Assembly (NCBI RefSeq): GCF_016920785.2
Contig: NW_024609857.1
Location: 131,433,094-131,497,093, forward strand
Origin: Ixodes scapularis
Lineage: Eukaryota > Arthropoda > Arachnida > Ixodida > Ixodidae
Length of the DNA stretch: 64,000 bases
Direction of reading: 5' to 3'
Shown here: piece by piece, positions 1-10,685 of the stretch
Position numbering within the stretch: the stretch's first letter is position 1
How the letters are laid out: every line of letters begins with the position of its first letter
Made by a program: the position numbers and the translations under genes
Notes under the pieces: model-generated
Seen by the model: only the letters and a program-made list of their open reading frames with translations
Told to the model about the DNA's origin: nothing
Databases searched by the model: none

Positions 1-866
1 ATCGAACTTTTCACTAGAGGTGTCGCGAACCGGCCGCGGTTCGAGTTCGACCAGGTTCGACTTTTCGAACTTTTAGTGGAAAGTTCGTCGAACCTTGTAT
101 TGAGGTTCGACTCGTGTGCGCATGCGCAACAGGCTGGCCAGTTGGCTTCGGATTGGATGGTAATGGCTAAGAGATGAATTAAGTGCAGCGCTGATCGGCT
201 ATTTCAGTCAATACAGTACTAAAATTTAAGTTATTAACTTCTTCAGTGAATAGAATTAGTTTCTTTTAATTGCAGCTGTTCACACAATAAAATAACCCTT
301 TGCATAAAAAAAGAAATTCTCCAAACCTAGACATGCTTGTACCAAGGTCTGGCCACACTGTCCACAAAGTCGAACCGGTCGAATCTGGTGAAAAGGTCGA
401 AGGTTCGTCGAACCGGTTCGACCCAGTCGAACCCCGAAAGTTCGACCAAAAAATCTGGTTCGACAAAAGTTCGCGACACCCCTACTTTTCACCAGATTTA
501 CCGGTTAGACTTTGTGGACACTGTGGCCAGACCTTGATGCGAGCATGTCTAGGTTTGGATAATTTTTGTTTGTATGCAATGGGTTATTTTATTTTATGGA
601 CAGTTACAATTAAAAAAGATCAATTCTTATCACTGAAGAAGTTAATAACTTAATTGTGTTGTACTGAATTAACTGAAAGAGCCAATCAGCGCTGCCCTTG
701 ATTCATCTTTTAGCCATCACCATCTAATCCGAAGCCAACTGGCCAGCCTGTCGCGCATGCGCACACGAGTCGAACCTCCATATAAGGTTCGCCGACCTTT
801 TCACTAAAAGTTCGAAAAAGTCGAACCTGGTCAAACTCGAACCGCGGCCGGTTCGCGACACCCCTA
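1..866 (-). mobile_element. hAT-like miniature element, older copy split by a younger copy
   Basis: Bases 1-14 and 493-866 read on the minus strand like the element at 912-1380, ending at 866 with its terminal repeat (gttcgcgacacccct). A second copy of the same family (15-484) interrupts it at the octamer cttttcac. The left end of the old copy lies outside the window. There is no coding potential; the reading frames here are shadows of GTTCGA-type repeats. Confidence 0.85.
15..484 (+). mobile_element. hAT-like miniature element inserted in an older copy of its family
   Basis: It is 470 bp, bounded by 16-base terminal inverted repeats (taggggtgtcgcgaac type; the left has one change). It is flanked on both sides by the exact 8-bp target duplication cttttcac (7-14 and 485-492). 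An 8-bp duplication is the hAT signature. Subterminal regions are packed with GTTCGA and its complement. It is non-autonomous. Confidence 0.88.
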
Positions 867-911
867 GTTTCAATGGGCCGCACTTCCTCCGACGCCCGCC
901 CGTCGGACGAG

Positions 912-1380
912 TAGGGGTGTCGCGAACCGGCCGAGGTTCGAGTTCGACCAGGTTCGACTTCTTCGAACTTTTAGTGAAAAGTTCGACGAACCTTGTATTG
1001 AGGTTCGACTCGTGTGCGCATGCGTGACACGCTGGCCAGTTGACTTTGGGTTGGATGGTAATGGCTAAGAAATGAAATAAGGGCCGGGCTGATTGGTTAT
1101 TTCAGTTAATACAGTACAAAAAAAAAGTTATTAACTTCTTCGGGGATTAGAATTAGTTTCTTTTAATTGCAGTTGTTCACAAAATTAAGATAACCCTTTG
1201 CATAAAAAACAAATTCTTTAAACCTAGACATGCTTGTATTAAGGTCTGGCCACACTGTCCACAAATTCGAACCGGTCAAATCTGGTGAAAAGTTCGGACG
1301 TTCGTCGAACCGGTTCGACCGAGTCGAACCCGAAAGTTCGACCTAAAAGTCCGGTTCGACAAAAGTTCGCGACACCCCCA
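912..1380 (+). mobile_element. hAT-like miniature element, third copy
   Basis: It is 469 bp with 16-base inverted ends differing at one position and a perfect 8-bp target duplication cggacgag (904-911, 1381-1388). It has the same orientation and internal sequence as 15-484. It has no coding capacity. Confidence 0.9.
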
Positions 1381-1388
1381 CGGACGAG

Positions 1389-2445
1389 TGAGGTCTGTGC
1401 ACTGATCTCTATGTCTATTTGCCGGATCGCGTTTGACCAGCTCCTCCTATGGACTGGAATGCGGTCACTGGCGGCCATCTTTAGGTAGAGTTATATCATC
1501 TCTAGCCATCATAGTAATATGGCGGACAGCGCAATGGCGGTCGGGTGCCATAAAATAGCCGTGGATCTAGTACACTGTACCGTGGGAGATATTTCGTGCT
1601 TGATTCGAGTTTTTCGACAACGGGGGGGGGGGGGGGGGGGGGGGGGGGAGGGGAGGGGAGGGAGGGAGGGGGGAGGGGGAGGGGTTATTGCGGATACGAG
1701 AGTATCGAGACCCCGTGTCTCTATAAAAAGTTCACAGGAAAGACCCAGCAAAGGTATGTGGTCCCCAACTTGGATATCGCGTGTCATGATTCAAATAAAA
1801 ATTGTTCTTGCTCATTTCGCGCCTTTGATCCCAATAAATGCCGCCGTTGCAGTCGTCCCGTGGTGCTGTTGCTCGCCCATTCGCCGTCGGCGTGTCTCAG
1901 CTTCGTCGTCTTTGCTAGCGGCGCACCGGCGGAGGCGGTCGATCTAACAAACCGCGTTCGGCTTTGGCTAGCAGACGGCGTTCGTAAAATGGCGTCAGCT
2001 ATTGCTGGCTTCACGCGGCGGGTACCGTGCGTGCTTCTATTCAATCGGCGTTCGTTGCCATGGTGACGGCGAGGAAAGCAGACGAACTTTATGTTGCGAA
2101 AGAACGCTGCGGCGCAGCGATACCAGCTAGGTGCGTTCTAAGGCCCGTCCCGCATGCTTTTTAATGGGCGGAAGGCGAACAAAAAGAGTTCGAAATAAGG
2201 ACTTAACGCAGAAGGCTGCATTTCTCCAGCGCCTCATAATTTGACGAACTTTGCACGAAAAGCATGTTTTTAGACCGGAGTTTGGAGATAGTTTTTTTTT
2301 TACAACATGGGTCTAAAGTGTCACTGTGCCGAAAAAGCACCACGATCGTTTTATGTGGCCTCCGTGGCGAAAGTACAGTGTAGCGAAAGTTAACATGGCC
2401 CTTCGTGACGCCCCGACGGCCCACTGGAAACTTGTGTGCACATGA
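1389..2445. other. GC-rich unassigned stretch with a long purine run
   Basis: Bases 1621-1690 are an almost pure G/A run (28 G in a row, then GGGAG units). The sequence around 1500-2110 is CpG-rich and could be an unmethylated region or an unknown repeat. No protein family was recognised; proline- and glycine-rich frames come from the homopolymer. Confidence 0.5.
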
Positions 2446-2621
2446 TCAATGGCGTCACTAGGGTCAGCGGCACCCGGGGCAGTGGCCCGCGGCGAGTGCC
2501 CCCCCCCCCCCCCCCCCCCTCTCGTGGACCGTCGCGACACCCCCCAAAGCGCTGAATCCGGGGCGGTCCGCCCCCCCCCCCCCTTCCCCCCCTCCCCCTC
2601 GCACCCCCCTTGTGACGCCAC
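2446..2621. mobile_element. Miniature element with 9-bp target duplication (Mutator-like)
   Basis: Short element with inverted ends (atggcgtcactaggg against gtggcgtcacaaggg) flanked by an exact 9-bp repeat, tgcacatga (2437-2445, 2622-2630). The duplication length suggests a MULE-derived miniature element. The interior consists mostly of C runs. Confidence 0.7.
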
Positions 2622-2630
2622 TGCACATGA

Positions 2631-4211
2631 GACATTCAACGAAGTTAGACGTTCACAAATCAACCGAGTTTCATGTTTTCGTGCACGGGAGAGCGTGTGT
2701 GAGAACAACATCGCTTGATCAACTGCGCGGCGTCGCCGTGAGTGTTCGAGCTGACAAAAGCGAAACTAGCTACGCCTGTCGTATGCAGTTGAAGGAGAGT
2801 GCGAAGGATTGTGCCCCTCGTGCTCGATCGTGCCCGGGAAAAAGCGAGCGGTGCGTTTTCGACGACAACTAGGGATATCGTGATTGGCACAAAGCCGTGT
2901 CAGTGTGTACGATTGCACCGCTCGTTCCCCGCAAAAAAAATAAAGCGGCGTTTTTGCGTGAACGAGTGGAGTGTGATTGTGACAAGGTCGACCGACCACG
3001 GCGATCCCGTGATCGATATTCACGTGGATACAGGTGTAGACGCGGACGTCAAAAGGCTATTTCGGATTCTAGAACCTGGGAGATAAGGTAAAGCTAGTTT
3101 CACGTCCGACTTGTTACTATCACGTGACACTCGCATGGGGACATATCGCATTTGTTCGAGCCGTTTAGGCAGACACACAAGCGCCGTTGTGTTTGACGAC
3201 GTGGCGAGTAATAAAATCGTAAGGATTGTGTCGCGACTAGACGCTTGATTTCACGCCGAAAACAAAAAAAAAAAAAAATTATTGGCTTTCAAACTTCAAA
3301 ACTGGTGTACCTGATATTGCAGTCGGGAACCAAACCCCAGGTTCGGTTCCATACCAAAAGGCCCCTCCCATTCCGAAGTCATCGGCTAACACAAACTCTC
3401 AAAATTTAAGGGGTGCGGGTTCCATTTTTCTTTTTGCTTTGTTTGTGGGTTTTGGCTGGAGTTTGTCCGTGACTCTCACATATACCGTCTGTTCACAAGC
3501 TCGCATTCACACGAACATTAATGTCAGCAAAATAATTCGACTCTAAGATTAAAATTTAAAGAAAAGAAACGATAAAAACTTATTTTATGTATTAAATCTT
3601 TTATGGAACATCAAGTTGCATGGTCTGTGTTATGAAAACCTACATTCAGGTAAAATGAAAAATAAATAAAAAAGTTATATTTGATTGAATATTAATTAAT
3701 CTTTCAATCAATCTTTATTTGCATAAGAACTGAAGCGGTGATTCGTTCGATCAAGTATCTTCGCTGTCAGGAAGGGTCGGGTTTGCTTTCGAAATTGGGC
3801 GATCCTAGTGTTGAGCGTGCAATCGACCCGCGCGTCACTCGCGCTCGAAGGCCGCGGCACGCTGCATCTTTTATTTCGCGGAGATCTGACACTGCAAAGT
3901 TGCCCAGTCAATAGCAAAACATTACAGCACTTCAAGAAGCCAGTGGACGGAGAAAACATTACAAAAGACCGATTTAACTGCGGAACACGCGAAACATAGC
4001 GGTGATGTTTTAAAGCGCGGGCCGCATGCGGCCCGCGACTCGCAGGGAGGAGGCCCGCAGGCCCAAGCGGCTACGAGTACCGTATCCCATGTCTCGAGCG
4101 CTAGAAATGGAAAGCGCCATAGTGATCTTATCGCGTCGCTTACTTTTCACTCCAAAAGTAACTCTGCTCTTTTAACGTATTCACATAGTTTATACTTATC
4201 TATACTTATCT
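2631..4211. other. No gene recognised
   Basis: Unassigned sequence. Noted: A runs near 2933 and 3266; an AT-rich block 3530-3720 whose minus strand ends in an AATAAAGATTG-like tail near 3709-3720, reminiscent of a LINE 3' end; and a GC palindrome at 4019-4034 (gggccgcatgcggccc) of the kind found inside hAT elements. Confidence 0.45.
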
Positions 4212-4245
4212 ATGGTCTCCACGTAAGACCTCGCACAGGTCTTAC

Positions 4246-4746
4246 GTGGAGACCATTGCCCAGATGGCAGCCCGATCACCGAAACTGTTCTGGTCATATG
4301 TTAACCATCGGAGGAAGTCGTCGTCCTCGCCAGAGTTCACGGTCGATGGGACCATTGTGGAGAGTCCCCAAACTGTTGCAGAACTCTTCAGTGCCCAGTT
4401 CTCCACAGCATGGACTGTCCCTGACACTCCCAGTGCCGTCGACACTCGCACACCCCCGGGTCTAGTACCGCTCGGCCACATAGACATAAGGGTGGGCGAT
4501 GTTGCTGAGGCATTGAGACACCTCAAGCCCTCCCAGGGTGCAGGCCCAGATGGAGTGCATCCAATGCTGTTGAAGGCCTGCTCCGAGCGTCTCAGCACTG
4601 TCCTCGCACGGCTGTTCGCAAACTTCCTGCAGGCAGGCTCCGTCCCCTCCCAATGGAAACTTGTCCGTGTCACACCAGTGCACAAAGGAAATGGGTTCCC
4701 GACCTCATCTGTTGCATCATACAGGCCCATTTCGTCTACGTCTGTG
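4246..4746 (+). pseudogene. LINE reverse transcriptase, N-terminal fragment
   Basis: Open frame with PSQGAGPDGVHPMLLKAC, then VHKGNGFPTSSVASYRPIS, the typical pre-RT and RT-1 to RT-2 blocks of CR1/Jockey-like LINEs. The frame runs into the tail of the inserted antisense LINE right after SYRPISSTSV. It continues logically at 6423 with RTMERILNKRLLEHLE. Confidence 0.9.
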
Positions 4747-6402
4747 GTTTTTATTTATTTATTTATTTATAAATACCCTCAAGGCATGAAGCATTATAGA
4801 GGGGAGTGGTACAGCAAATACAATAAGTAAAATGGAATAATAATTGGGAAAGCATACACAAAAGAAAATAAAAAAAACAAAAAAAAACAATGGTTACAAA
4901 TGATTAATACACTTTGATACTATATAGTCCACTAGCCTGAAACCGGCAAACACAACGTCTTCTACTAATACAGTTAAATAATCAATCGGATATATTTTTT
5001 AAGGCAGATTGAAACAAATCATAATTAGTAATAGTGGCTATCAGAGAGGGAAGGTGGTTCCAGTCACTAGACGTACGTGGGATGAAGGAATAAAAAAAGG
5101 AATTAGTGTTGCATGAAATGACTCCTACTTTATGTGGGTGATCCATCCGTGACGACATGTATGAAGGTGATGTTAACAGTTCACCGCGTAAAGTGGTGTG
5201 GTGGAAAATTTTATGGAACAAACAAAGTCGTGCGTTTTTGCGTCGTGACGCTAGGGAAGAAAGACCTAGGTTAGATTTCATGGAGGATACGCTAGCAGCT
5301 CGTTGGTAGTTAGAATATATAAATCGAACCGAGTTATTTTGAATCATTTCCAACTGATTAACGAGAGTTCCGATGCCAGGATCCCATATCGCTGAAGCAT
5401 ATTCTAGTTGTGAGCGCACAATTGTTTTGTAGAACAGTAATTTAATAGAAGTAGGGGCCGAGTAAAAGTTGCGTTTTAGGTACCCAAGCATACGGTTAGC
5501 CTTGTTAGTAATGGAGTCGATGTGAATTTGCCAGCTAAGATTAGAAGTAATATGGACGCCTAAATACTTGTATGATTCGACAGTTTCGAGTAGACTACTA
5601 TCAAGGTGATATGAAGGTAAGTTAGCGGAACAACGAGAGATTCGCATGAATTTGCACTTGTTAACATTTAGTGTCATATGCCACGTTTTGCACCAAGAAG
5701 TGATAGCGTCAATATCAGATTGAAGTGCATGCACGTCATTGATAGAGGTTATTTCGCGGTAAAGAACACAATCATCTGCGAATAGATGAATCGAAGATGA
5801 TACACAGTTTGGTAGATCGTTAATATAGACAAGGAAAAGTAATGGCCCAAGTACAGTACCTTGGGGTACGCCAGATATTACAGGGTGAAGGAGAGAGCTG
5901 ACTTCATTCGCGGTTACAAATTGCTGACGATGTGTGAGAAAGCATTCAAGCCATTTTAGTATGTTAATATCAATACCTATTTTTTTTTTTTTTGTTTTAG
6001 TAGCAGGAGCTGGTGAGATACCTTATCAAATGCTTTCGCGAAATCCAGATATATACAGTCGGCGGATGATCGGTTATCGAGTATAGATTGCAACTTATGG
6101 GTGAATAAAGCCAGTTGTGTCTCGCACGAAAAAGATTTGCGAAAGCCGTGCTGTGCGCGGTGAAAAAAAGAATTTGATTCCAGATAGTTCGCGATATGGG
6201 AGAAAAGTATGTGTTCTAGAATTTTGCAAGGAACGCTAGTGATTGATATGGGTCTGTAGTTGTAGGGTGAGTGCTTGTCGCCAGATTTGTGCACGGGAAC
6301 CACCCTCCCTATTTTCCAGTCCTGCGGGAGCTCACCAGAATTGAGGGATTGCTGGAAAATTTTAGCGAGGGCGACAGAGGTATAGGCTTTCGTGTTTTTT
6401 AG
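4747..6402 (-). mobile_element. Antisense CR1-like LINE inserted in the first LINE
   Basis: Reads on the minus strand. Its 5'-truncated end is at about 6402 and its 3' end is at about 4747, with a tail of AAAT units (plus-strand ATTT repeats at 4749-4770). The 3' UTR covers about 4771-4981. No clear target duplication was found. Confidence 0.9.
4982..6402 (-). pseudogene. Reverse transcriptase of the inserted CR1-like LINE (one frameshift)
   Basis: On the minus strand the frame opens at the truncated 5' end (ALAKIFQQSLNSGELPQDW, then VVPVHKSGDK, YNYRPISITS, FGF-type block QHGFRKSFSCETQL and LDFAKAFDKVSH). It is broken by a homopolymer at 5979-5995 (an A run on the coding strand). The second frame has SGVPQGTVLGPLLF, the catalytic FADD box (LFADDCVLYR), and the C-terminal ESYKYLGVHI and QLEYASAIWDP blocks, with a stop before 4982. 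Both catalytic Asp residues of FADD are kept. Family: CR1/L2-type. Confidence 0.9.
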
Positions 6403-7690
6403 GAATCCGCTCCATTGCAGGACAATGGAGCGGATTCTTAATAAAAGGCTCCTTGAACACCTAGAGCAGTATGGGCTGCTCTCACCCTGTCAGTACGGCT
6501 TTAGGCCCGGTCGTAGCTGTGAGTTAGCCCTGGCCGAAACAGTTCACACCCTAAGCTCTCACCTCGACAACCGCATCCCCTGTCAACTCTTGCAGCTTGA
6601 CTTTAAGCAAGCTTTTGATAGGGTGGATCACAACATGCTGCGCCGCAGGCTATCCGAGATGGGCATTACAGGCTGCCTTGAGAATTGGATTTCTGACTTT
6701 CTGCGAAATCGCTCCCAGAGAGTTGTTTTCCGGGGCGCAGTGTCGAGCCCCAAACAAGTCATGTCGGGAATTCCTCAAGGAAGTGTTCTTGGGCCGACTT
6801 TGTTCAGCATTTTTTTCAACGATGTGACGTCTTCCCTGCAGTGCACACCCCTTTTGTATGCAGATGATTTGACAATTATGCACCCAGTCCAGAATCCCTC
6901 CCAGTATCAGCAACTTCAGGACGACCTCAACACCGTCCATGATTGGTCTGTGGCAAACAAGCTCCCCCTGAACATTAACAAATGCTCATCAACCCTCATC
7001 ACCACATCAAGAAGCCATAACACCAGACAGCACAGCTTCCAGCTGAACGGAGAGGAATTCCCCGCCACTAACCGTGCAAGACTTCTTGGTGTGACAGTAG
7101 ATTCAAAATTAACCTTTTCGCCGCACATTGGGGAGGTGACCTCAAAAGCCCGCCGGATGCTCGGATTTGTGCGTCGAGTCACCCGAGGAGCTGGCGCCAG
7201 TGCATTGCAGGACCTGTACACTGCTCTAGTGCTCCCGCAACTCGAGTATTGTGCTTCAGTTTGGGACTCTTACCAGAATTCACTGAAAGCGTCCCTCGAG
7301 AGTGTGCAGCGGCGTGCCGCCTACACAGTCTTGCGGTGCCAGGCTTCCCCTGGACTGCCACATTACCGCGACCTGTCCACGCAAGAACTTCTGAGGATGG
7401 TGGGGTTGAACCCCCTAGCACTTCGCCGGCAGGTAGCATCACTCCGGCTCCTTGCTGACAGCCTCCTCCCAAGAGATCAGGAGCTCCCGCTGGTTAAAAG
7501 CTTGCGCCTTACTAGATCTGGTGGGCTACAGCCACTGTTCGGTCGCACTGTGCGTCACCAGAACTCTGTCTTGGTGAAGTGTGTAACCCTCTGGCGCTCG
7601 CTGCCAAAGACGCTGACCGACTGTCCACCCCAGGAGAAGGAGGACCTTAAAGCCTGGTGCAAGGAGGCATCAGACTTTCTTCAGCAGTGA
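6392..7690 (+). pseudogene. LINE reverse transcriptase, main fragment
   Basis: Continuation of the fragment at 4246. In order it shows LDFKQAFDRVDH (motif A), SGIPQGSVLGPTLFS (motif B), LLYADDLTI (catalytic YADD), ARLLGVTVDSKLTFS, and LVLPQLEYCASVWDS. It runs about 420 residues to a stop at 7690 with no internal stop, so this half is surprisingly clean. The true element sequence starts at about 6418; the first residues of the open frame belong to the junction hairpin. Confidence 0.92.
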
Positions 7691-7770
7691 TCTTCCATGG
7701 AAAAAAACGTTGCATGCTTCATTGTCATATTTATTTATTTATTTGTTTCTTTTTTCACAATATGTAGTAG

Positions 7771-7822
7771 TGCGGCACCACAGGCCACAGGTATGGGCCA
7801 ATGGCCTTTCTGTGGTGCCGCA
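7771..7822 (+). other. LINE 3' UTR hairpin
   Basis: A perfect 13-bp stem, tgcggcaccacag with ctgtggtgccgca, about 50 bases before the ATT-repeat end of the LINE. Structured 3' ends recognised by the reverse transcriptase are known in CR1/L2-type LINEs; that role here is inferred. Confidence 0.7.
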
Positions 7823-7875
7823 ACCCTCCAGGGTTGAATAAAGATATTATTATTATTATTATATTATTATTACAT

Positions 7876-8520
7876 CTGCCTTTATAGATTTAAATTTTCT
7901 TTCCCGGCCTTTTTGTAATGTGCGACAATTCCGCTGCTAGGTTCCAAGCGCAAGCTATTCGTTGAAGGATGTATCTCAGCTGTAAAGCTACGAGCTCGGG
8001 AATATCGCCTTCAAAAGTATATCACCATTAAAACAGCAGTATTTGTTGGAGTGTTGTCGTTAAAATCATCAGGAGAGCAACAACGGTCACATATTGAGCT
8101 TGGTAATTCCTGGGTAAATTCATCAGCTGGAACGGCAGTGTATTTGTTCTATTAAAATGCTATATTTGTTTTATGAAACATGTTAAAAATGCCAGCACGT
8201 TTGGCGGGGCGCTGTTATGTTAATTCCTATCGCATCAGGTCTTATAAACAAGTCAAAACTAAAGATATCACTGGCAAGGCTGTGAGTTTACAAAAACCAT
8301 AAAGCACGAATTCTCTCTCTCTCTCTCTCCCCCCCTCCCCTCTCTCTCCCCATCTTACGTTGGTCCTCGACATCTCGGATGCGAGATATCTGGCCCCCAC
8401 ACTCAAATGAGTTATAGACCACCGTTTTAAAGCATATAAACAAGACCCGAACCGAAAGTGTTCTCGGCTCCCTATCATGGCGGCCGGAATGGTCCGAATA
8501 CCATGTAGTTAGACGGTTAG
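7876..8520. other. No gene recognised
   Basis: Unassigned intergenic sequence. It contains a CT-repeat tract at about 8311-8348 and nothing else that I can name. Confidence 0.5.
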
Positions 8521-10077
8521 ACTACTTCCATAAAGCCCTGCATGCAACACGGCGCGCGTTGCACTCTGAGAACTAGTTGGCCAGGGAGGAGAGTGGCATG
8601 GTTTCAGTTTCGATCAACACGTCGACAAGAGATGAGATTACACACCGGTCGTTATCTCATGTTTTCTGGTCCCGAGAGCGTCATTTCTGGTCTCTAAACT
8701 AACCTAAATGGCCAGACTTCGAAGCTTTAGCACAAGCCCGAGACGGATAGCTTGTCTTAACACAGGCTTGTTATTTTTATACCTGAGCCTTTCTGTTTGC
8801 GTTTCGAGGTATGTGGACGAGCCAGTGCCGGGAATGTCGACGCTGCGAAGCTCAGGGATCTAGCTTATGTACGAATCAACAAGCTGTAGCAACCAATAAG
8901 TATGCATACATCGAGCTCGCGCCTTTACATTAGTGTTGTTTATCAGAAAGTTTGTTTGTTTCGTCCGTCCATAGACGAAATATTACTTTTTTGCATTACT
9001 GTTTTCTTAATACGCCTGTGTACGCGAGGTAAAACTCGAAGGCGCCATTGAAAAGCTTAATTATAACACACTTCTTATCTCTTATCTGTATTGACCCGCA
9101 GCACTGCACGAAGCGAAGTCCCCACACACTTGCATTTTACTAATATTCAACATCGCGTATGCGCGTCAAGTTATCCTGCAATCGTATAGGCTCATTCGCT
9201 CATGCAAACCGTTTTAAGAAAGCAAAAGTCGAGCACTTGTGTGAAAAATGTCGCGCCATTCGCCAGAAGTACGCCGGCCGGGCATGAACCCCTATGCGGT
9301 GCGCCAAACGAACGAAATTATTCAAAGTGCATTTGACGGTTGCTAATGGCCATAATATTTGTTATGTGTTTGCTTTCTTCCTGCCTGAGTATGCCGAGAT
9401 AATTTCACACACACCCTTCATGTACAGATCTTGGGCGTCAATAAAAGCTCGTCCAAAAAGGCTTAGCGAGGAGTACGGACGCTTGTTAGGGCCTCCGTCG
9501 TAGCTAGCCGATCTCAGTGTTTGCGAAAACTTAATCTTCTATCAGCATAAAATTTGAGTGGGAGATATATGATGACACGAGGAAGACATCACTTTGGTGC
9601 AGTAGTGCGGTCGAATTTACTGGGCTCAACTTTGATACTCTTGTGAGGATGCGGCTTGCTTTTCGCCCAATGAAGTAACAAGAAGCGGACGTTTGGCAAA
9701 CGAAATACGTGTAATGATACAGGTGACCGAATTTCACTTGTAGTTCACTGGTACTAAACGGGATTATTGAAATTGAACTCAAAGATGAGGTGACTAAGCC
9801 GTACGTCTTACTACGTTTGCATATGCACTCATAATATCCGGTGTTTCGGGAACCAAGGAAAGTGTCCAGGCCTTCGTTTTGCATCGCTCGAGAATGACTG
9901 TATTGTACATTCGTAAAAAAGTCAGATAATCCAAAACGCAAGCAGCACTTTCGGTCGCGGCGTGGTAGCATGAGATGAATCTGCTCAGTCGAAACCGAAA
10001 CTGAATGGCCAACGAGTTCCCAGAGTGCACCGCGTGGTATTTCGCCGCAATGGGAGACGTCGCTTTTGGAAGAAGTT
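8521..10077 (+). mobile_element. 1.6 kb non-autonomous DNA element, copy 1
   Basis: The ends are imperfect inverted repeats of about 60 bp (actacttccataaag... against ggaagaagt), both followed inward by a TGCACTCTGRGAACTMGTTGGCC block. A second copy lies inverted at 42362-43983, which defines the boundaries. A frame at 9294-9503 (ANGHNICYVF, FFLPEYAEIIS, RPKRLSEE) is kept in both copies, but no protein family is evident. The superfamily is unknown. Confidence 0.75.
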
Positions 10078-10545
10078 GACCCATTCAACCATTAATTAAA
10101 TCGTTAATCAGCGCATCTTCAATAATTATCTAACTTATCTTGGCGGTTATCTCTTCTCATTTTCGCGCCAAGCTCGATGAACTCAGAGTAAAGGCCGTAT
10201 CCACGGCAAATATACGGTTAACTTATTTTCGCGGCAAGATGCTCAAGGGATTCCAGATCTCCTTGTCGTAGCCACTATTGAAGAAAGCCTTCACAGCAGT
10301 TAATAGTATCGTCTACTCAACTCGAGTTCTTTTTTAATCAACAAAAGGTCGTCTGCAACGTAACGTCGTCTGCTATTTCCAGTGGCTATTTCCCGCCATC
10401 ACTGCTATGTTTCTTGCCATAGCCCAAGACGAAGCCAATCCAATACAGTGATCGTAGGATCACTTGAGTACTACCGTCTCCGAGTGCTCTTGGTGCTCCG
10501 AGCGCTCCCAGTCCAGTTAGCGCCTGTTCCAGTTCTTCTTCGAAG
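10078..10545 (+). promoter_or_regulatory. Upstream region and probable 5' UTR of NDUFAF6
   Basis: Unique-looking sequence between the repeat element and the first ATG. No TATA box is obvious. It becomes C/T-rich with direct CTCCGAG repeats (about 10480-10510) just before the coding start. The transcription start cannot be placed from sequence alone. Confidence 0.3.
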
Positions 10546-10685
10546 ATGCTCGGATGTGCTAGGCGCCTTTTAAGCGCACCGAGTGGGTCGTCTGAAATCT
10601 GTTGGCCGTGCACGGTGAGACGTAGCAAGTCGACGCGCCGTGGTGGCACTAGCGCGCACGGTGTGTACTGCATGGACCTGGTGAG
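10546..10685 (+). CDS. NDUFAF6: NDUFAF6 coding exon 1 (presequence)
   Basis: Starts at ATG 10546 (context GAAGATGC) and ends after GTGAG with donor gtatgc. It codes 46 codons plus two bases that complete an Arg codon with exon 2. The protein begins MLGCARRLLSAP, is rich in Arg and Ser and has few acidic residues, as expected for a mitochondrial presequence. Its last residues, YCMDLVR, match the YCLELLR region of vertebrate NDUFAF6. No in-frame stop was seen in the short stretch checked upstream, so an earlier start is possible. Confidence 0.85.

Larger units (their letters stand above)
4212..7875 (+). mobile_element. 5'-truncated LINE (CR1/Jockey-like), split by an antisense LINE
   Basis: Non-LTR retrotransposon comprising 4237-4746 and 6418-7875, with another LINE inserted between them. 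It starts in the region just before the reverse-transcriptase core; the endonuclease half is missing. The 3' UTR holds a perfect 13-bp hairpin (7771-7783 with 7810-7822) and ends in AATAAAGAT plus an (ATT)n tail, as in LINEs ending in short tandem repeats. The 5' junction is a perfect 20-bp hairpin (see findings). Confidence 0.9.

Noticed and set aside
1509..2066. Proline/glycine-rich frames on both strands
   Set aside because: They are produced by the G/A homopolymer run at 1621-1690 and resemble no protein.
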